64,000 nt of DNA, taken from Manis javanica (taxonomy: Eukaryota; Chordata; Mammalia; Pholidota; Manidae). This document shows positions 49,523-60,641 of this stretch, piece by piece. Made by a program: the position numbers and the translations under genes. The stretch lies in contig NC_133169.1 of assembly GCF_040802235.1 (NCBI RefSeq), positions 44,213,034-44,277,033 on the forward strand. The letters run 5' to 3'. Positions within the stretch are counted from its first letter, which is position 1, and each line of letters begins with the position of its first letter. The notes under the pieces are model-generated. The model saw only the letters and a program-made list of their open reading frames with translations, did no database searches and was not told the DNA's origin.

Positions 49523-51205
49523 GCCTATGCCTGTCCGTTTCAATGCAGCCGTTTTTCCGCGCTTTTTCACTACCAATGCTAGTATGAACTTGCCCTACTT
49601 AGTTAAAGACACCCTAGTAGCTCCCCTGGGAGAAAACCGATCCTTCGTAACTAATGGGTCATTATGCTTCACCACTCAGAATCTAGCTGGCTGTATCTCC
49701 CTGAAACGGAGGAAATACGGATGGTTCAGTGACATAATTCTAGAGGCCAGTAGCCTCCCCGTTATGTCAGCTAAATTTGAAGGGCCTAATAAGGAAGGGA
49801 GCCCGTCCTATAAGAACATGACTATCCACCAGATGGTTCTCTGGATCAATGGCACATTTGTACACTCTCCCAGGAACAATTCCACCGACAGGCCTCGTCA
49901 ACCCAAATATGCCTCCCATTGTGTGGGCGACTATGAGGGAGAGCTGTGGCCCTGGACTGACTGTCAGTCAACTTTAGTAACGTGGGCAACTGAGAGGCAG
50001 GAGTTTACCATCTCCCCAGATATGGAGGGACGGCCAGCCAATGAGGCTTGGTGGCCAGTAAAGGTGCTCGAAGGCAAGTTTCGTCAGCAGCTGAGCATGA
50101 ACCCCTTCCATAAATGGATGCTGTGTGGAGTCAATGGCTCGTGTACCGACCTCTCCCCCTTTTCCACCCTCCAGGGTGGGGGAATCGGTGTAAAAAATAT
50201 CACCTTTTGGTGCGAGAATAACCACATGCGTGCACACTGGAACATGATCATGACCCATAACAACGAGAACTACACGTGTTCAGCAAAATCAGGTCCAGAG
50301 TCACCTAATTCCCTTTTTCCACCTTCTCCAGTATGCGTATACCCCCCATTTCTGTTTATCTTATCCAATAGTAGCTTTGACTCCTGCTCCAATGAAACCT
50401 GCTTTCTGTCTCAGTGTTGGGATGCGCGTAACTTTACCAATGCTTTGGTAGTCCGCATCCCCCATTGGGTCCCTGTTCCCGTAGACGCCCCTAACACCAT
50501 GACTCTGTTTCGAGAAAGGCGCGATTTCGGTGTTACAGCCGCCATAGTGCTCCTGATCTCCGCGACCGCGGTCGCAGCCACCGCCGCTGGTATAGCTTTA
50601 GACACCTCCATCAAATCGGCTACAGAGCTCAATAACCTTGCAGCCTCAGTAGCTTCTGCCCTGGACCAACAGTCCACACTTGATGGCAAACTGAAAGGAG
50701 GAATAATGATCCTCAATCAACGCATAGATCTCGTGGAGGAACAAATAGAGGTGCTCTGGCAAATGGCCCAATTGGGATGTGAGCGGAAATATCGTGCCCT
50801 CTGCATCACTAGCATTCAATATAAAAATTTTACACGGGCAGCTAATCTGTCACGAGACCTGTCCCAGTATCTTTCAGGAAACTGGTCCCAAGACTTCGAT
50901 GGGACACTAGAAGAGCTGCGGCGAGAAATTATCACATCAACTCCACCCGTCTAGATATCTCCGTAGCGGAAGGACTCTCTTCCTGGTTCCTCAGAGCTCT
51001 CTCCCACGTCAAGGAGTGGGCGGGCATGGCTGGGATGGGCGTGTTCCTGCTTGGAGGTCTCATGCTCTTACTCTGGTTGTTATGCAGACTCCGCAACCAA
51101 CATAAGCAGGACAAGGTGATCCTTTCTCAAGCCCTAATGGTGATAGACGTTGGCGCCTCTCCCCAAGTGTGGCTCAACATGCTTAAGAAGGAAGCTCGGC
51201 TTTAG
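49431..51205 (+). pseudogene. env: env, frameshift just before the membrane anchor
   Basis: The surface/transmembrane glycoprotein starts [19 protein letters not shown], a plausible signal peptide that overlaps pol. SU has many N-glycosylation sites and WPWTDCQS and FHKWMLCGVNGSCTD regions. A furin-type RERR (50511-50522) precedes the hydrophobic FGVTAAIVLLISATAVAATA. The TM ectodomain has heptad repeats and a two-Cys loop (LGCERKYRALC) without CX6CC, as in beta-type Envs. The frame open to 50954 (507 codons) stops after ITSTPPV. The membrane anchor (MGVFLLGGLMLLLWLLCRL, about 51030-51090) and tail are found in another frame, ending at TAG 51203-51205. A single indel at about 50925-50935 explains this. 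Confidence 0.92.
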
Positions 51206-51537
51206 CTTGAGGTAGCTCTTGCACCCTGAGCCCATGTGGCACTGCACCAGGCCCGAGTACCTCAATGCTTAATCACAGCTTTCTTTAAGAAGCTCATGGT
51301 GCAAGAGGGTTGAGAAAAAGGGTCCAAACCCTTTGTACCAAGCGGTCCCAACGCCAGCCAGAGGATGCGAGGCAAAGCACTGCAAGAGGTCTTGGACCCC
51401 TCTGAGAGGCATGCCTGACTGCATAGGGGTAGATGCCCAGAACCCCTCTCCAAAAAGGGGGCATCAAGAAGTATGATGGAGGTCAGGCCTCTGTCTCCGC
51501 CTCTGCTGGCAAGTTCCGCCTTGAGCTTCTGTTAGAC
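51206..51537 (+). other. Non-coding proviral segment with strong inverted repeats
   Basis: About 330 bp between the env stop and the polypurine tract. TTGAGGTA (51207-51214) pairs perfectly with TACCTCAA (51258-51265), and the stem extends inward (CTC/GAG) and outward (AGC/GCT with a bulge). AAAGGGT and ACCCTTT (51317-51334) form a 7-bp hairpin with a CCAA loop. CCCCT and AGGGG near 51436-51460 could form a third. This is where simple betaretroviruses keep an RNA export element, so such a role is possible. No homology to a known element was established. Confidence 0.55.
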
Positions 51538-51551
51538 AAAAAAGGGGGAGA
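51538..51551 (+). promoter_or_regulatory. Polypurine tract
   Basis: AAAAAAGGGGGAGA immediately precedes the 3' LTR. It is the RNase H-resistant primer for plus-strand DNA synthesis. Confidence 0.93.
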
Positions 51552-51885
51552 TGTTGGCAGCCGCGCTCAGAAAATAGCGCCCAATGCAGGGCAGCCGGAA
51601 GGCCCCGAACTTCCTAATGACAAATCATCCCACACCACTAAACTACATGCTAATTGCGCCTTGGCATAAGGACCAATGAGACCCACCAAATGGTTATGCT
51701 AATAAGGCATATGGAGCCGCACCAACCAGGTCAGAGCATGAGAACTATATAAGCAAGCCTCTCCTTCCCCTCTGGGTCCTGCCCAACTCATTTGTTTCAC
51801 AAAGAGCTGAAGAATAAAGCTTTCTGCAGAAGAATCCTGCTGTTGTTGCATGCTGTTCTTGCCGGCGAGGACAGGGCACGCGACA
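51552..51885 (+). repeat. 3' LTR (334 bp)
   Basis: It matches the 5' LTR except at 51579 (G against A) and 51863 (C against T). TATATAA is at 51746-51752 and AATAAA at 51813-51818, which supplies polyadenylation. Confidence 0.96.
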
Positions 51886-51891
51886 TTCAGA
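51886..51891. repeat. Provirus target-site duplication, right
   Basis: TTCAGA, identical to 43856-43861. Confidence 0.93.
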
Positions 51892-54270
51892 TGGTGGAGA
51901 TGTGGAGGGGGCTGATTTGCTCCTTGGATTTTGTTCTGTCAGCACAGAGACCCTTTATTTTTCCTTCAGCAGCATCTCAATGTTTATAGAATTCTGAGGC
52001 AGGTACAACAGAGCCATCATGAGAAGAAGAATAAAATCAAGAAAGTTCAATAAAATTTTTTATTTAAGTAAACAAGTTTAAGATCTTGAGACACTCTCTT
52101 ATATTAGAAATGTTTATAATAACTCCCATCTTGAAAACTCATGTCCAGATTAATGGGAATAACATTATAATATTATTTGCCACCTTTCAGCAAAAAAACA
52201 CATAACATTATAAAACGAGTAGAACAGAAAGCACTGTAATTGCTGTCTAGTTATCACACAATAAATATTTCTTCTATTCTCTAATAATCAATTGGGGATA
52301 GTAAATGAATTTTTTAATCATAAAGTGTATAAATAAATCAAAGTGAAAATCTGATTATATCAAAGCTCTGCTTCATGGGCAGGAAAGGAAGTTGGTGCAT
52401 TGCCATTAGCTAAACAATACTAACCTGGGGAATCTGATTTGGGAAAACAGTACAGAAATATTATTTTCTTATCTTCCAGGGACCGTAGAAGAGTTCAGAG
52501 GAAATCAAAATGTAAAAGGCATAGGACACAAAATAATGTTGTTAATAAGTAAAGGAAACAGTTTGTATATTGTGAAAATTAAAATTTGTATGTAAACAAT
52601 GTAAAAGTTTGAGGAACACTGTGGGAGACATGTCTTAACAATTAATTAACTTCACAGGTACTGACTGAATGAATGCCATGTGTCACTCATTGGCCTGTGT
52701 ATGAGAATATTCTGGAAACAGGAGAGATTAAATATCTTCTTGTCTCAAACTCACAGTCCCATGGATATGGGAGAGAAAGTAAGACAGTTAGCAAATCAAA
52801 AGGATTCAACTATTTTAGGTGACAAGATCTAGAAATGAGGAAAAGGCAGTATATTATAGCTGAGGCTAACAATGAAGGGTTCAGAAACAGAGAGAGAAAG
52901 GTCACTTCTCTCCAGGGGAACAGGAAGAGCAAATAGCCTGGTGCTGACGGAGTGTGTCAGCTCCGAGATCCCCAGCATGGTGGGGAAAGTGCAAGCCCTG
53001 TGCCCTGCAGGTGATCAGATACTTCAACCAGACACACCTTCTCTCCTCTTTCACACTGTCACCCTGAACTGATGGCATTCGTTCTCTGTGAGGCACCCTG
53101 ACTCTGATTCAGAATGTCCATTCTGCTCCATCCCACAGCATCACCTAATCAGTTGTCCATTCCCACAATATTTTTTCATCGTCTTACCTTCATCTGGCTC
53201 AGAGACAAATAGTGCATGAGACCATGACATTTGGACAAGAAAGTTCAAGTAGTTCAAGCGGCTGTTGGTTTAGAAATGTTATCATGAATTCACATCTTGT
53301 TTACATAAAGAAAAAATAAAAACATATTGTATTGCAAGTTGTTTCTTGACAAAATTATATTGACTTCTGTTTGTAAAAGCTACCATTTTTACTCTATGAA
53401 TGCATTTTATAACATTACAGATGAGTTAAAATATTAATGAAACAGAAAGAAGAAAAGAAGGCAACTGTCTTCCTACCATCAATATATTTATATATTATAA
53501 AATTTGGTTTCTCACTCTCAATGCATATTGTTTAATAAATAATTTGAATTGATTAATAAGACACACGAATTATATTAGATATCAAATGGAATCTCACTGT
53601 GTATAGCTCCATATTTCTCTCAATATTAAAATTATGTAATATTTTCATTACCTGAAATACCTATAGAAAATCACTCCTTTGAATATAAATATTTATAATA
53701 TTTGCCTTAATGATAGGAAACATATAAAGATTTTCTGTTACTATAAACATAGAGTTCTTCCAACATTTTACTAATCTTAAACACTGAGATGAATATCTAT
53801 GTATATAATTCCTTGATATTGTGGTTAATTTTTTATTTAAATATAATGCCCTTTTCTGAATAATATATCCATGTTGCTTCCCATCAAGCATTTACCCTGA
53901 TGCACCACAGATGGCAGCGTTTGGTTGTTTTGTTTTACTCACAATACTAGTGGTAATCTATTTTTTCTTTCTGTGATGTATCAAGTCTGAATGGGCCCTA
54001 TTGTGGATCTAATTTTCGTGTTTGTGATTCATGTGTGCTTTTATATTGATAGGTCATCTTCAAGTTTTTCATAAAGGTTTGTGCCCTTTTAAGATATGAT
54101 ATGCTATTCATTTACTAATTCACACGTAAGAAATTCTGATAGAATATAGACCTTTAGCCTATGATTAATAATTAGATACACTTTTAGAAATCTTTTAATA
54201 TGGTTGATCTCTTTTTATTATCTCAGAAATATTTATTTTTCATTTTTCATATCCTAAAATACTTTTCATG
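51892..54270. other. Duplicated OR 5' flank, copy C, without an OR
   Basis: From about 52060 this aligns by eye with the OR upstream flanks of copies A (10450-12700) and B (29800-30986, 38090-39100). Landmarks are 'atcaattggggatagtaaat', 'cacagtcccatggatatggg' and 'gcttcccatcaagcatttac'. No OR coding sequence lies where it would be expected to the left, so it was lost or lies outside the duplicated piece. No other gene is supported. Confidence 0.6.
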
Positions 54271-54289
54271 GTATTTTTTTTACCTGGAC

Positions 54290-56060
54290 CTTTGCTTCTG
54301 GCTTCCATGTCCTGGACCTCAGCAGCTGAACTGCTGCTCTAGCTTGAATCGGTGCCACAGTTCTAACAAGTTCTGACTGGGATACCCATCAAGTTTCTCT
54401 TTCACTACCCTGGCCTTTATCAAATCAATCCACATCTGGGTCCTTGAGACCTTCATGGGGCCCTTTGCACCTCTCCTTTCAGTCACAGCCTGTACTTCCT
54501 TCCATGCCCTTATTGTTTCAACCTCACCCAGATCTGCAAAAGTACGAGTAGCCTCACTTATAGGTTGCCCTATGTGGGGAGCAAGAGTAGTCACTAGGGG
54601 CCCAAGGAGAGATGCGGAGCTGTCTGGAGCATCAGATTTCTCATTCTTACAGTGAACAACTCCTCATTGGGACCTTGGGGGTCCATATTATAGATGATAC
54701 TTTTCTTGCCCTGCTCCCATAACACCTGCTGGAGCTCTGCCTACATTTTCCAGCTAGTGGACAAGTACGATAAATCACTGTTATTAGGCCACACTGCCCA
54801 GATGGATGCTGTCAGCCAATCCAAAAGCTCCTGATTCCCTGAGGCATGATGGACACTTTGCAACCACTGCCAGAGGGAAGGGTGAGTCGTCATGGAAGCC
54901 AGTCTACTCATTTCAGGACCTGACATAACAATTTTTCCACCCCCATATCCTGGAGATGCAAAAGTCATGTCAGTAGAAGTTTTGATGGCATCTGCCTAAA
55001 CCATATGCTCATGTCCACCAGCTCATCCTGGGTATAGGGGCAGAGCATGGAGTGCTCCACAACCTGGAGAGGGGGCAGCTCCTCACCCTGAGGAGCCCAT
55101 GGTTGTTGCATTTTTACTTTCTTAATTACAGCTGGGCAGGCCTTTATTATTGGAGAGGCTGGTGTCTTAGGCAGAGGCCTCAGCAAACCCACATCCTCTC
55201 CCAACATCTCCTCCACCATCTCTGGGGCTGAAGACACCACTCTTTCCTCCTCCATGGCCTCCTGCAATGTGGATTCTCTGGCTGCCTACCTGCTCTTCAC
55301 TGCTCTAAGGAATCCTTCCAGGAGTGTGACCTGTCTTCTCAATATCTGTCTCTCTTTCTTAAGGGCATCCCATAGTTCATCACCCAGCCACTCAAAGTGA
55401 TGCTGACCTGTGTCTCTCTCCTGCTGAAGTTCCTCTCTCTCTTTCATAACACTTTCCACTACCTCGAGGAGAAGGCATCCCACAATCCCGGCTGCTACAC
55501 AGCCACTCAGGGACTCTAAGCAGTCTTCTATCTCACAGAAAGCTAATTTAACAGCTTCCGGTATTTCCACACTTTCCCTCTTCTGCGAAAGCTCCACCCC
55601 ACTAGGAGGTGCTTTACCCTAGACCAGTTCTCCACTGGGGGCTCCCCAATTGGAGGCCCCACAGACAGGGGTCTCCCAGATGAAGCTGCACCCTCTACCT
55701 CGGCAGCCACTACAGCTTCCCCACCATCCACAGTGGGGATTCTGGACATCTCCCCACCATAGCTAGGGGCAGCCCGCACAAAGGTCACACCCATTTAGAC
55801 AAAATTCAGGTTCAGAGGTCCTGCTGCAGATGTAACTCCTGGGGAAAATCCCAAGGCAAAATACCTTTGAAATGAAAGTCAATCACAGGCAGAAATAAAG
55901 TGGTAGAAACCCTTTTATTGCTTACAAGCAGTTGTCCACTTCTGCTTGCCACTCTCTCTTGTGACCTGGCTACAAATGGGCCCCACCAAACCTCTGGTTC
56001 CTGACTGCCATTACTCCCCACTCCCACTGTAATCACCTATTGATGGAGATACGCTTCTTC
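54290..56060 (-). pseudogene. Decayed gag-like ERV fragment with part of its LTR (possibly class III)
   Basis: On the minus strand an LTR-like piece (about 56060-55850) with AATAAA (sense 'agcaataaaagggtttct', near 55920) is followed by a frame starting MGVTFVRAAPSYGGEMSR at 55794. Further frames follow in order: a helical, Glu/Lys-rich block (55597-55286), an acidic block (55267-54965), a Trp-rich block with HPSLWQWLQSVHHASGNQEL (54968-54741), and a terminal block with VSRTQMWIDLIKARVVKEKL (54594-54319). Together they look like one gag gene broken by several shifts and stops. No zinc knuckle or pol was seen. Resemblance to ERV-L-type gag is an impression only. Confidence 0.55.
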
Positions 56061-56212
56061 TCTCTACCTCTTTGAAACACTTGTTGGTATGGAGATGCAC
56101 CAAGGTCAGAAGAGAGAATCTGCAAATCTGGCAATTTTATTTACATGGAGAAAAAAGTTAATTTAAAGGTGTTGGAAGCTATATGACAGTAAGCCAGCCA
56201 AATATACTATTC
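56061..56212. other. Short intergenic segment
   Basis: Lies between the gag-like fragment and L1-3. Nothing recognised. Confidence 0.5.
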
Positions 56213-56221
56213 TTTTTTTTT

Positions 56222-57880
56222 TAGAGGGCGTCTCTCATATTTATTGATCAAATGGTTGTTAATAACAATAAAATTCTGTATAGGGGACTCAATGCACAAT
56301 CATTAATCAACCCCAAGCCTAATTCTCTGCAGTCTCCAATCTTCTGAAGCATAATGAACAAGTTCTTACATGGTGAACAAATTCTTACATAGTGAATAAG
56401 TTCTTACATGGTGACAGTGCAACGGCAGTCATCACAGAAACTTTTGCTTTTCATCACGCATTCTGAACTATAAACATTCAGGTCAAATATGAATATTTGC
56501 TTGATTTTTATACTTGATTTATATGTGAATCCCACATTTCTCCCTTATTATTATTGTTATTACTTTTATTATAATTTTTAATAAAATGTTGAAGTGGTAG
56601 GTAGATGCAAGATAAAGGTAGAAAACATACTTTAGTGCTATAAGAGGGCAAATGTAGATGATCAGGTGTGTGCCTATAGACTAACTATTAATCCAAGCTA
56701 GACAAGGGCAACAAAACATCCACGGCTGCAGAAAATTTCTCTCAAAACAGGGGTGTGGGGTTCTAAGCCTCACCTCTGTTGATCCCCAATTTCTCACCAG
56801 ATAGTCCCCCTGCGACTGAGCCTGACTTAGGTTGTTCCTCCCTTGAGGAATCTTACCCATCTCTGGCTAACCAGTCATCTTCTGGGGCCATACAGGGAAA
56901 TGTAAAGTTGGTAAGTGAGAGAGAAGCAATATTGTTTGAAATGGTTAGCTTTGTACTTCTTTGCAGATTTATGCCCTGTGGCTTTTATGCCCAGCATTTG
57001 TATTAAGGTATCTTTACCACTTGGAAGAATTATGACACTCGGTAATTTCATTATGAGGCACGAATTCTACTTAAGAGTTGTCATAAGGAAGGAAGAAGAA
57101 AAGTTATAGATGTAGCAGATGGAAGAAAACATGGGAAGATTGATTATTTCTTTGACATATCTTCTTATAGAGTAACATAAGCATGTATAGGTTTTAAACT
57201 ACTTATTAAATTGCACACACACATTAACATAATAGGAATACAGCTACATAACGAAAGCAGACCTACAATTAGCAGCCCTCTCCAGTGAAACCAAGAAAAC
57301 CAGTTAGGCACCCTAGGCATTTGTGAAAACTTATCAATGATATGATGGATATTGTCTGATTGAATTTGAATAGTTTGAGAAAAATCAGACAAATTAAGAC
57401 AACACATTCCTGGGAACTGTTCACATCCCAAATGTTCTTTTAACAGCAGATAGTCTGTAGTCACAAGACTTTGGAGTGCTGCAACTTGCACTTCTCCTAA
57501 TTCTTGGTTGAGTTATGACAGTATAGATCCAGTCAAATTTGTTGTTTTACTGTATGCACAGGCCAGCTTAGATATCTACTTCTTCATTCCAATGGCAAGT
57601 CCAGGAACCGGTGGGATGAATGCAGCTACAACTGCAACAGCGCCAGGATCTTTGTTGAAGTTTTTTGATGTTCATCTTCTGGAATGACTCTTCCAGAGAA
57701 TGTTGATGTTGGAACTTCTTCATGTTCTATCTTAGTTCATTTTCTGGGTAGCCAAATTAGGCTTTGATCCTCTGTATAAACACAAACAAACCCTTTGCCC
57801 ACACTTTGATATGCCCTTTATATCATTGTGAAGAATTTATTGGAGATCACCACACAGGAACAGATTTCTTTTTAACAGAA
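56222..57880 (-). mobile_element. ERV-derived 3' extension of L1-3; clearest Env-TM remnant
   Basis: This gives the best reading of the Env-like part. A frame from 57491 to 57165 (108 codons) runs through LQSLVTTDYLLLKEHLG, CEQFPGMCC (CX6CC, 57399-57425), LNLSDFSQTIQIQSDNIHH, PNWFSWFHW, and a hydrophobic anchor LLIVGLLSLCSCIPIMLMC (about 57212-57290). Upstream in the same orientation are a hydrophobic AVAVVAAFIPPVPG segment and LACAYSKTTNLTGS, interrupted by stops. Downstream are AAGGGAGAAA and TGTGGG (56531-56546) and the U3-like end with AATAAA. The order matches a retroviral TM subunit. The reading is decayed and non-functional. Confidence 0.78.
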
Positions 57881-58358
57881 AGGAATATTATCAGAAAATG
57901 TACTTCCATAGCTGATCATCTGATACCCTTTAACTGATCAAAATAAAGGACATTTAAAACATACTTTTCTGGTTGATTTATAGTTAGTTTTATCCCATCA
58001 GGGAGTAATCCCCCTTTTCTTTTTTTTGTTATCATTAATCTACAATTACATGAAGAATATTATGTTTACTAGGCTCTCCCCTATAAAAGGTCACCCCCAC
58101 AAACCCCTTTACAGTCACTGTCCATAGGCATAGCAAACTGTTGTAAAATCACTACTTGTCTTCTCTGTGTTGTACAGCCCTCCCCTTTCTCCCATCCCCC
58201 ATTATGCATGCTAATCATAAACCCCCTTTCTTCTTCCCCTCCTGTATCCCTCCCTACCCACCCATCATCCCCAGTCCCTTTCCCTTTGGTACCAGTTAGC
58301 CCATTCTTGGGATCTGTGGTTCTGCTGCTGTTTTGTTCCTTCAGTTTTTCCTTTGTTC

Positions 58359-60139
58359 TTATACTCCACAGATGAGTGAAATCATTTGGTATTTCTCTTT
58401 CTCCACTTGGATTATTTCACTGAGCATAATACCCTCTAGCTCCATCCATGTTGCTGCAAATGGTAGGATTTGTTTTCTTCTTAAGGCTGAGTAATATTCC
58501 ATTGTGTATATGTACCACATCTTCTTTATCCATTCATCTACTGATGGACACTTAGATTGCTTCCAATTCTTGGCTATTGTAAATAGTGCGTGATAAACAT
58601 AGGGGTGCATCTGTCTTTTTCAAACTTCAGTGCTGTGTTCTTTGGGTAAATTCCTAGGAGTGGAATTCCTGGGTCAAATGGTAAGTCTATTTCGAGCATT
58701 CTGAGGAACTCCATACTGCTTTCCACAATCGTTGAACTAATTTACATTCCCACCAGCAGTGTAGGAGGGTACCCTTTTCTCCACAACCTTGCCAACATTT
58801 GTTGTTGTTTGTCTTTTTAATGGCAGCCATCCTTACTGGTGTGAGGTGATACCTCATTGTGGTTTTAATTTGTATTTCACTGATAATTAGCGATGAGGAA
58901 CATCTTTCATGTGTCTGTTGGCCACCTGTATTTATTTTTTGGAGAACTGTCTGTTCAGTTCCTCTGCCTATTTTTCCATTGGATTATTTGTTTTTTGTTT
59001 GCTGAAGTGTGTGAGCTCTTTATATATTTTGGACGTCAAGCCTTTATCGGAGCTGTCATTTACAAATATACTCTCCCATACTGTAGGGTACTTTTTTGTT
59101 GTATTGATGGTGTCTTTTGCTGTACAGAAGCTTTTCAGCTTAATATTGTCCCACTTGTTCATTTTTGCTGATGTTGTCCTTGCCCGGGGAGATATGTTCA
59201 AGAAGAGGTCACTCATGTTTATGTCTAAGAGGTTTTGCCTATGTTTTTTTCCAGGATTTTAATGGTTTCATGACTTAACATTCAGATCTTTGATTCATTA
59301 TGAATTTACTTTTGTGTATGGGGTTAGACAACTGTCCAGTTTCATTCTCCTACATGTAGCTGTCCAGTTTTGCCAGCACCATCTGTTGAAGAGACTGTCA
59401 TTTTGCCATTGTATGTCCAGGGCTCCTTTATCAAATATTAATTGACCATATATGTTTGGGTTAATGTCTGGAGTCTCTAATCTGTTCCACTGGTCTGTGG
59501 CTCTGTTCTTGTCCCAGAACCAAATTGTCTTCTTTACCATGGCTTTGAAGTTTGGGAGTGAGATCCCCCTACTTTATTCTTCTTTCTCAGGATTGCTTTG
59601 GCTATTCGGGGTCGTTGGTGTTTCCATATGAATTTTTGAATTATTTATTGCAGTTCGTTGAAGAATGTTGCTGGTAATTTGATAGGATTGCATCAAATCT
59701 CTATATTGCTTTGAGCAGGATGGCCATTTTGATGCCAGGAGCTTGGGATAAGTTTCCATTTGTTAGTGTCCCCTTAAATTTCTCTTAAGAGTATCTTGCA
59801 GTTTTCAGGGTATAGGTCTTTCACTTTTTTGATTAGGTTTATTCCTAGGTATTTTATTCTTTTTGATGCAATTGGGAATGGAATTGCTTTCCTCATTTCT
59901 CTTTCTATTGGTTCATTGTTAGTATATAGGAAAGCCACAGCTTTCTGTGTGTTAATTTTGTATCCTGAAACTATTGAATTCCAATATTAGCTCTAGTAGT
60001 TTTGGGTTGGAGTCTTTAGGGTTTTTATGTACAATATCATGTCATCTGCAATTAGTGACAGCTTAACTTCTTCTTTATCAATCTGGATTCCTTGTATTTC
60101 TTTGTTTTGTCTGATTGCCATGGCTAGGACCTCCAGTAC
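58359..60139 (-). pseudogene. L1 ORF2 C-terminal half, degraded
   Basis: Recognisable pieces are [20 protein letters not shown] (58359-58610), [20 protein letters not shown] (59216-58968) and [20 protein letters not shown] (59540-59298). Frames are interrupted by indels and stops. Residual reverse-transcriptase coding sequence reaches 60139 and then ends. Confidence 0.88.
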
Positions 60140-60315
60140 CAACACATAGATATTTGTGTTGTGTGTATGTGTGTTAATTTACATATAATTTGAAATTTTC
60201 CATTGTTTATAAACTACTTTAAAGGAAGTGTTCCCGATAGTTTTCCAAATGTAATATTCAATATCCACAGGGTACTCTACCCCCAGGATATGTTTGATTT
60301 TACTTAACATATGCT

Positions 60316-60318
<3 letters not shown>
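60140..60318. other. Short intergenic segment
   Basis: Sequence between the L1-3 truncation point and the T-tract at 60319. Nothing recognised. Confidence 0.5.
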
Positions 60319-60347
<29 letters not shown>

Positions 60348-60639
60348 GTTTTTGTTTTTGTTTTTTAAAAAGTAAGATTTTTATTGAAAAGATTGGTGTC
60401 TTCAACCAATCAAAGCAATAAAAACATTTATGGGAAATCTTGTCAAACAAGCAGAACAGACATCAATTGGTAGTAAATGAATTAAAACTTTTTTTAAATG
60501 CAGAAAATTCTACATACTTTAACAGATTTTTACTGGGAAAAAAATACAAACAAGCAAAAATGTCAACAGAGTGCTGCTACCTCTCTGGAGAAAACCATAC
60601 TAGTACATGTCTCTTAGACATTTTGTCTGTATATATTCA

Positions 60640-60641
<2 letters not shown>
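60319..60641 (-). mobile_element. Polyadenylated mRNA-3'-end-like segment: L1-4 3' transduction or retrocopy
   Basis: On the plus strand a run of 29 T (60319-60347), then 'gtttttgtttttg', is the reversed poly(A) tail. In sense, AATAAA lies a few bases before the tail ('tttcaataaaaatcttactt'), with about 270 bp of sequence like a transcript 3' end upstream of it. The segment ends exactly at the 37-T tail of L1-4 (60642-60678). That order (L1, tail, unique segment, second poly(A) signal and tail) is the signature of L1 3' transduction. Alternatively L1-4 inserted into an older processed pseudogene. The parent gene was not recognised. Confidence 0.6.

Larger units (their letters stand above)
43862..51885 (+). 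mobile_element. Young class II (betaretrovirus-like) endogenous provirus
   Basis: A complete LTR-gag-pro-pol-env-LTR provirus of 8,024 bp. Class II features are a separate pro frame with dUTPase and a G-patch after the protease, gag-pro and pro-pol frames arranged for two -1 shifts, a two-knuckle nucleocapsid, and a beta-type Env without CX6CC. The LTRs differ at only two positions (43889/51579 and 44173/51863), and the 6-bp target duplication is perfect, so insertion was recent. The damage is two TGA codons and one frameshift in gag plus one frameshift late in env. The primer-binding site matches tRNA-Phe, unusual for this class. Confidence 0.96.
56213..60139 (-). mobile_element. L1-3: 5'-truncated LINE-1 with retrovirus-derived 3' extension
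   Basis: Minus-strand L1 with its poly(A) at the left (T-tract from 56213), the extension (56222 to about 57880), a spacer of about 150 bp, the native L1 3' UTR ending at an A-rich tract (about 58010-58030), and ORF2 fragments from about 58372 to 60139. It stops abruptly in the reverse-transcriptase region after sense sequence for the FADD neighbourhood, so it is 5' truncated. No clear target-site duplication was seen. Confidence 0.9.

Noticed and set aside
49431-50954. env considered as a domesticated (syncytin-like) gene
   Set aside because: The open frame ends before the membrane anchor and sits in a very young provirus. Openness reflects age, not selection.
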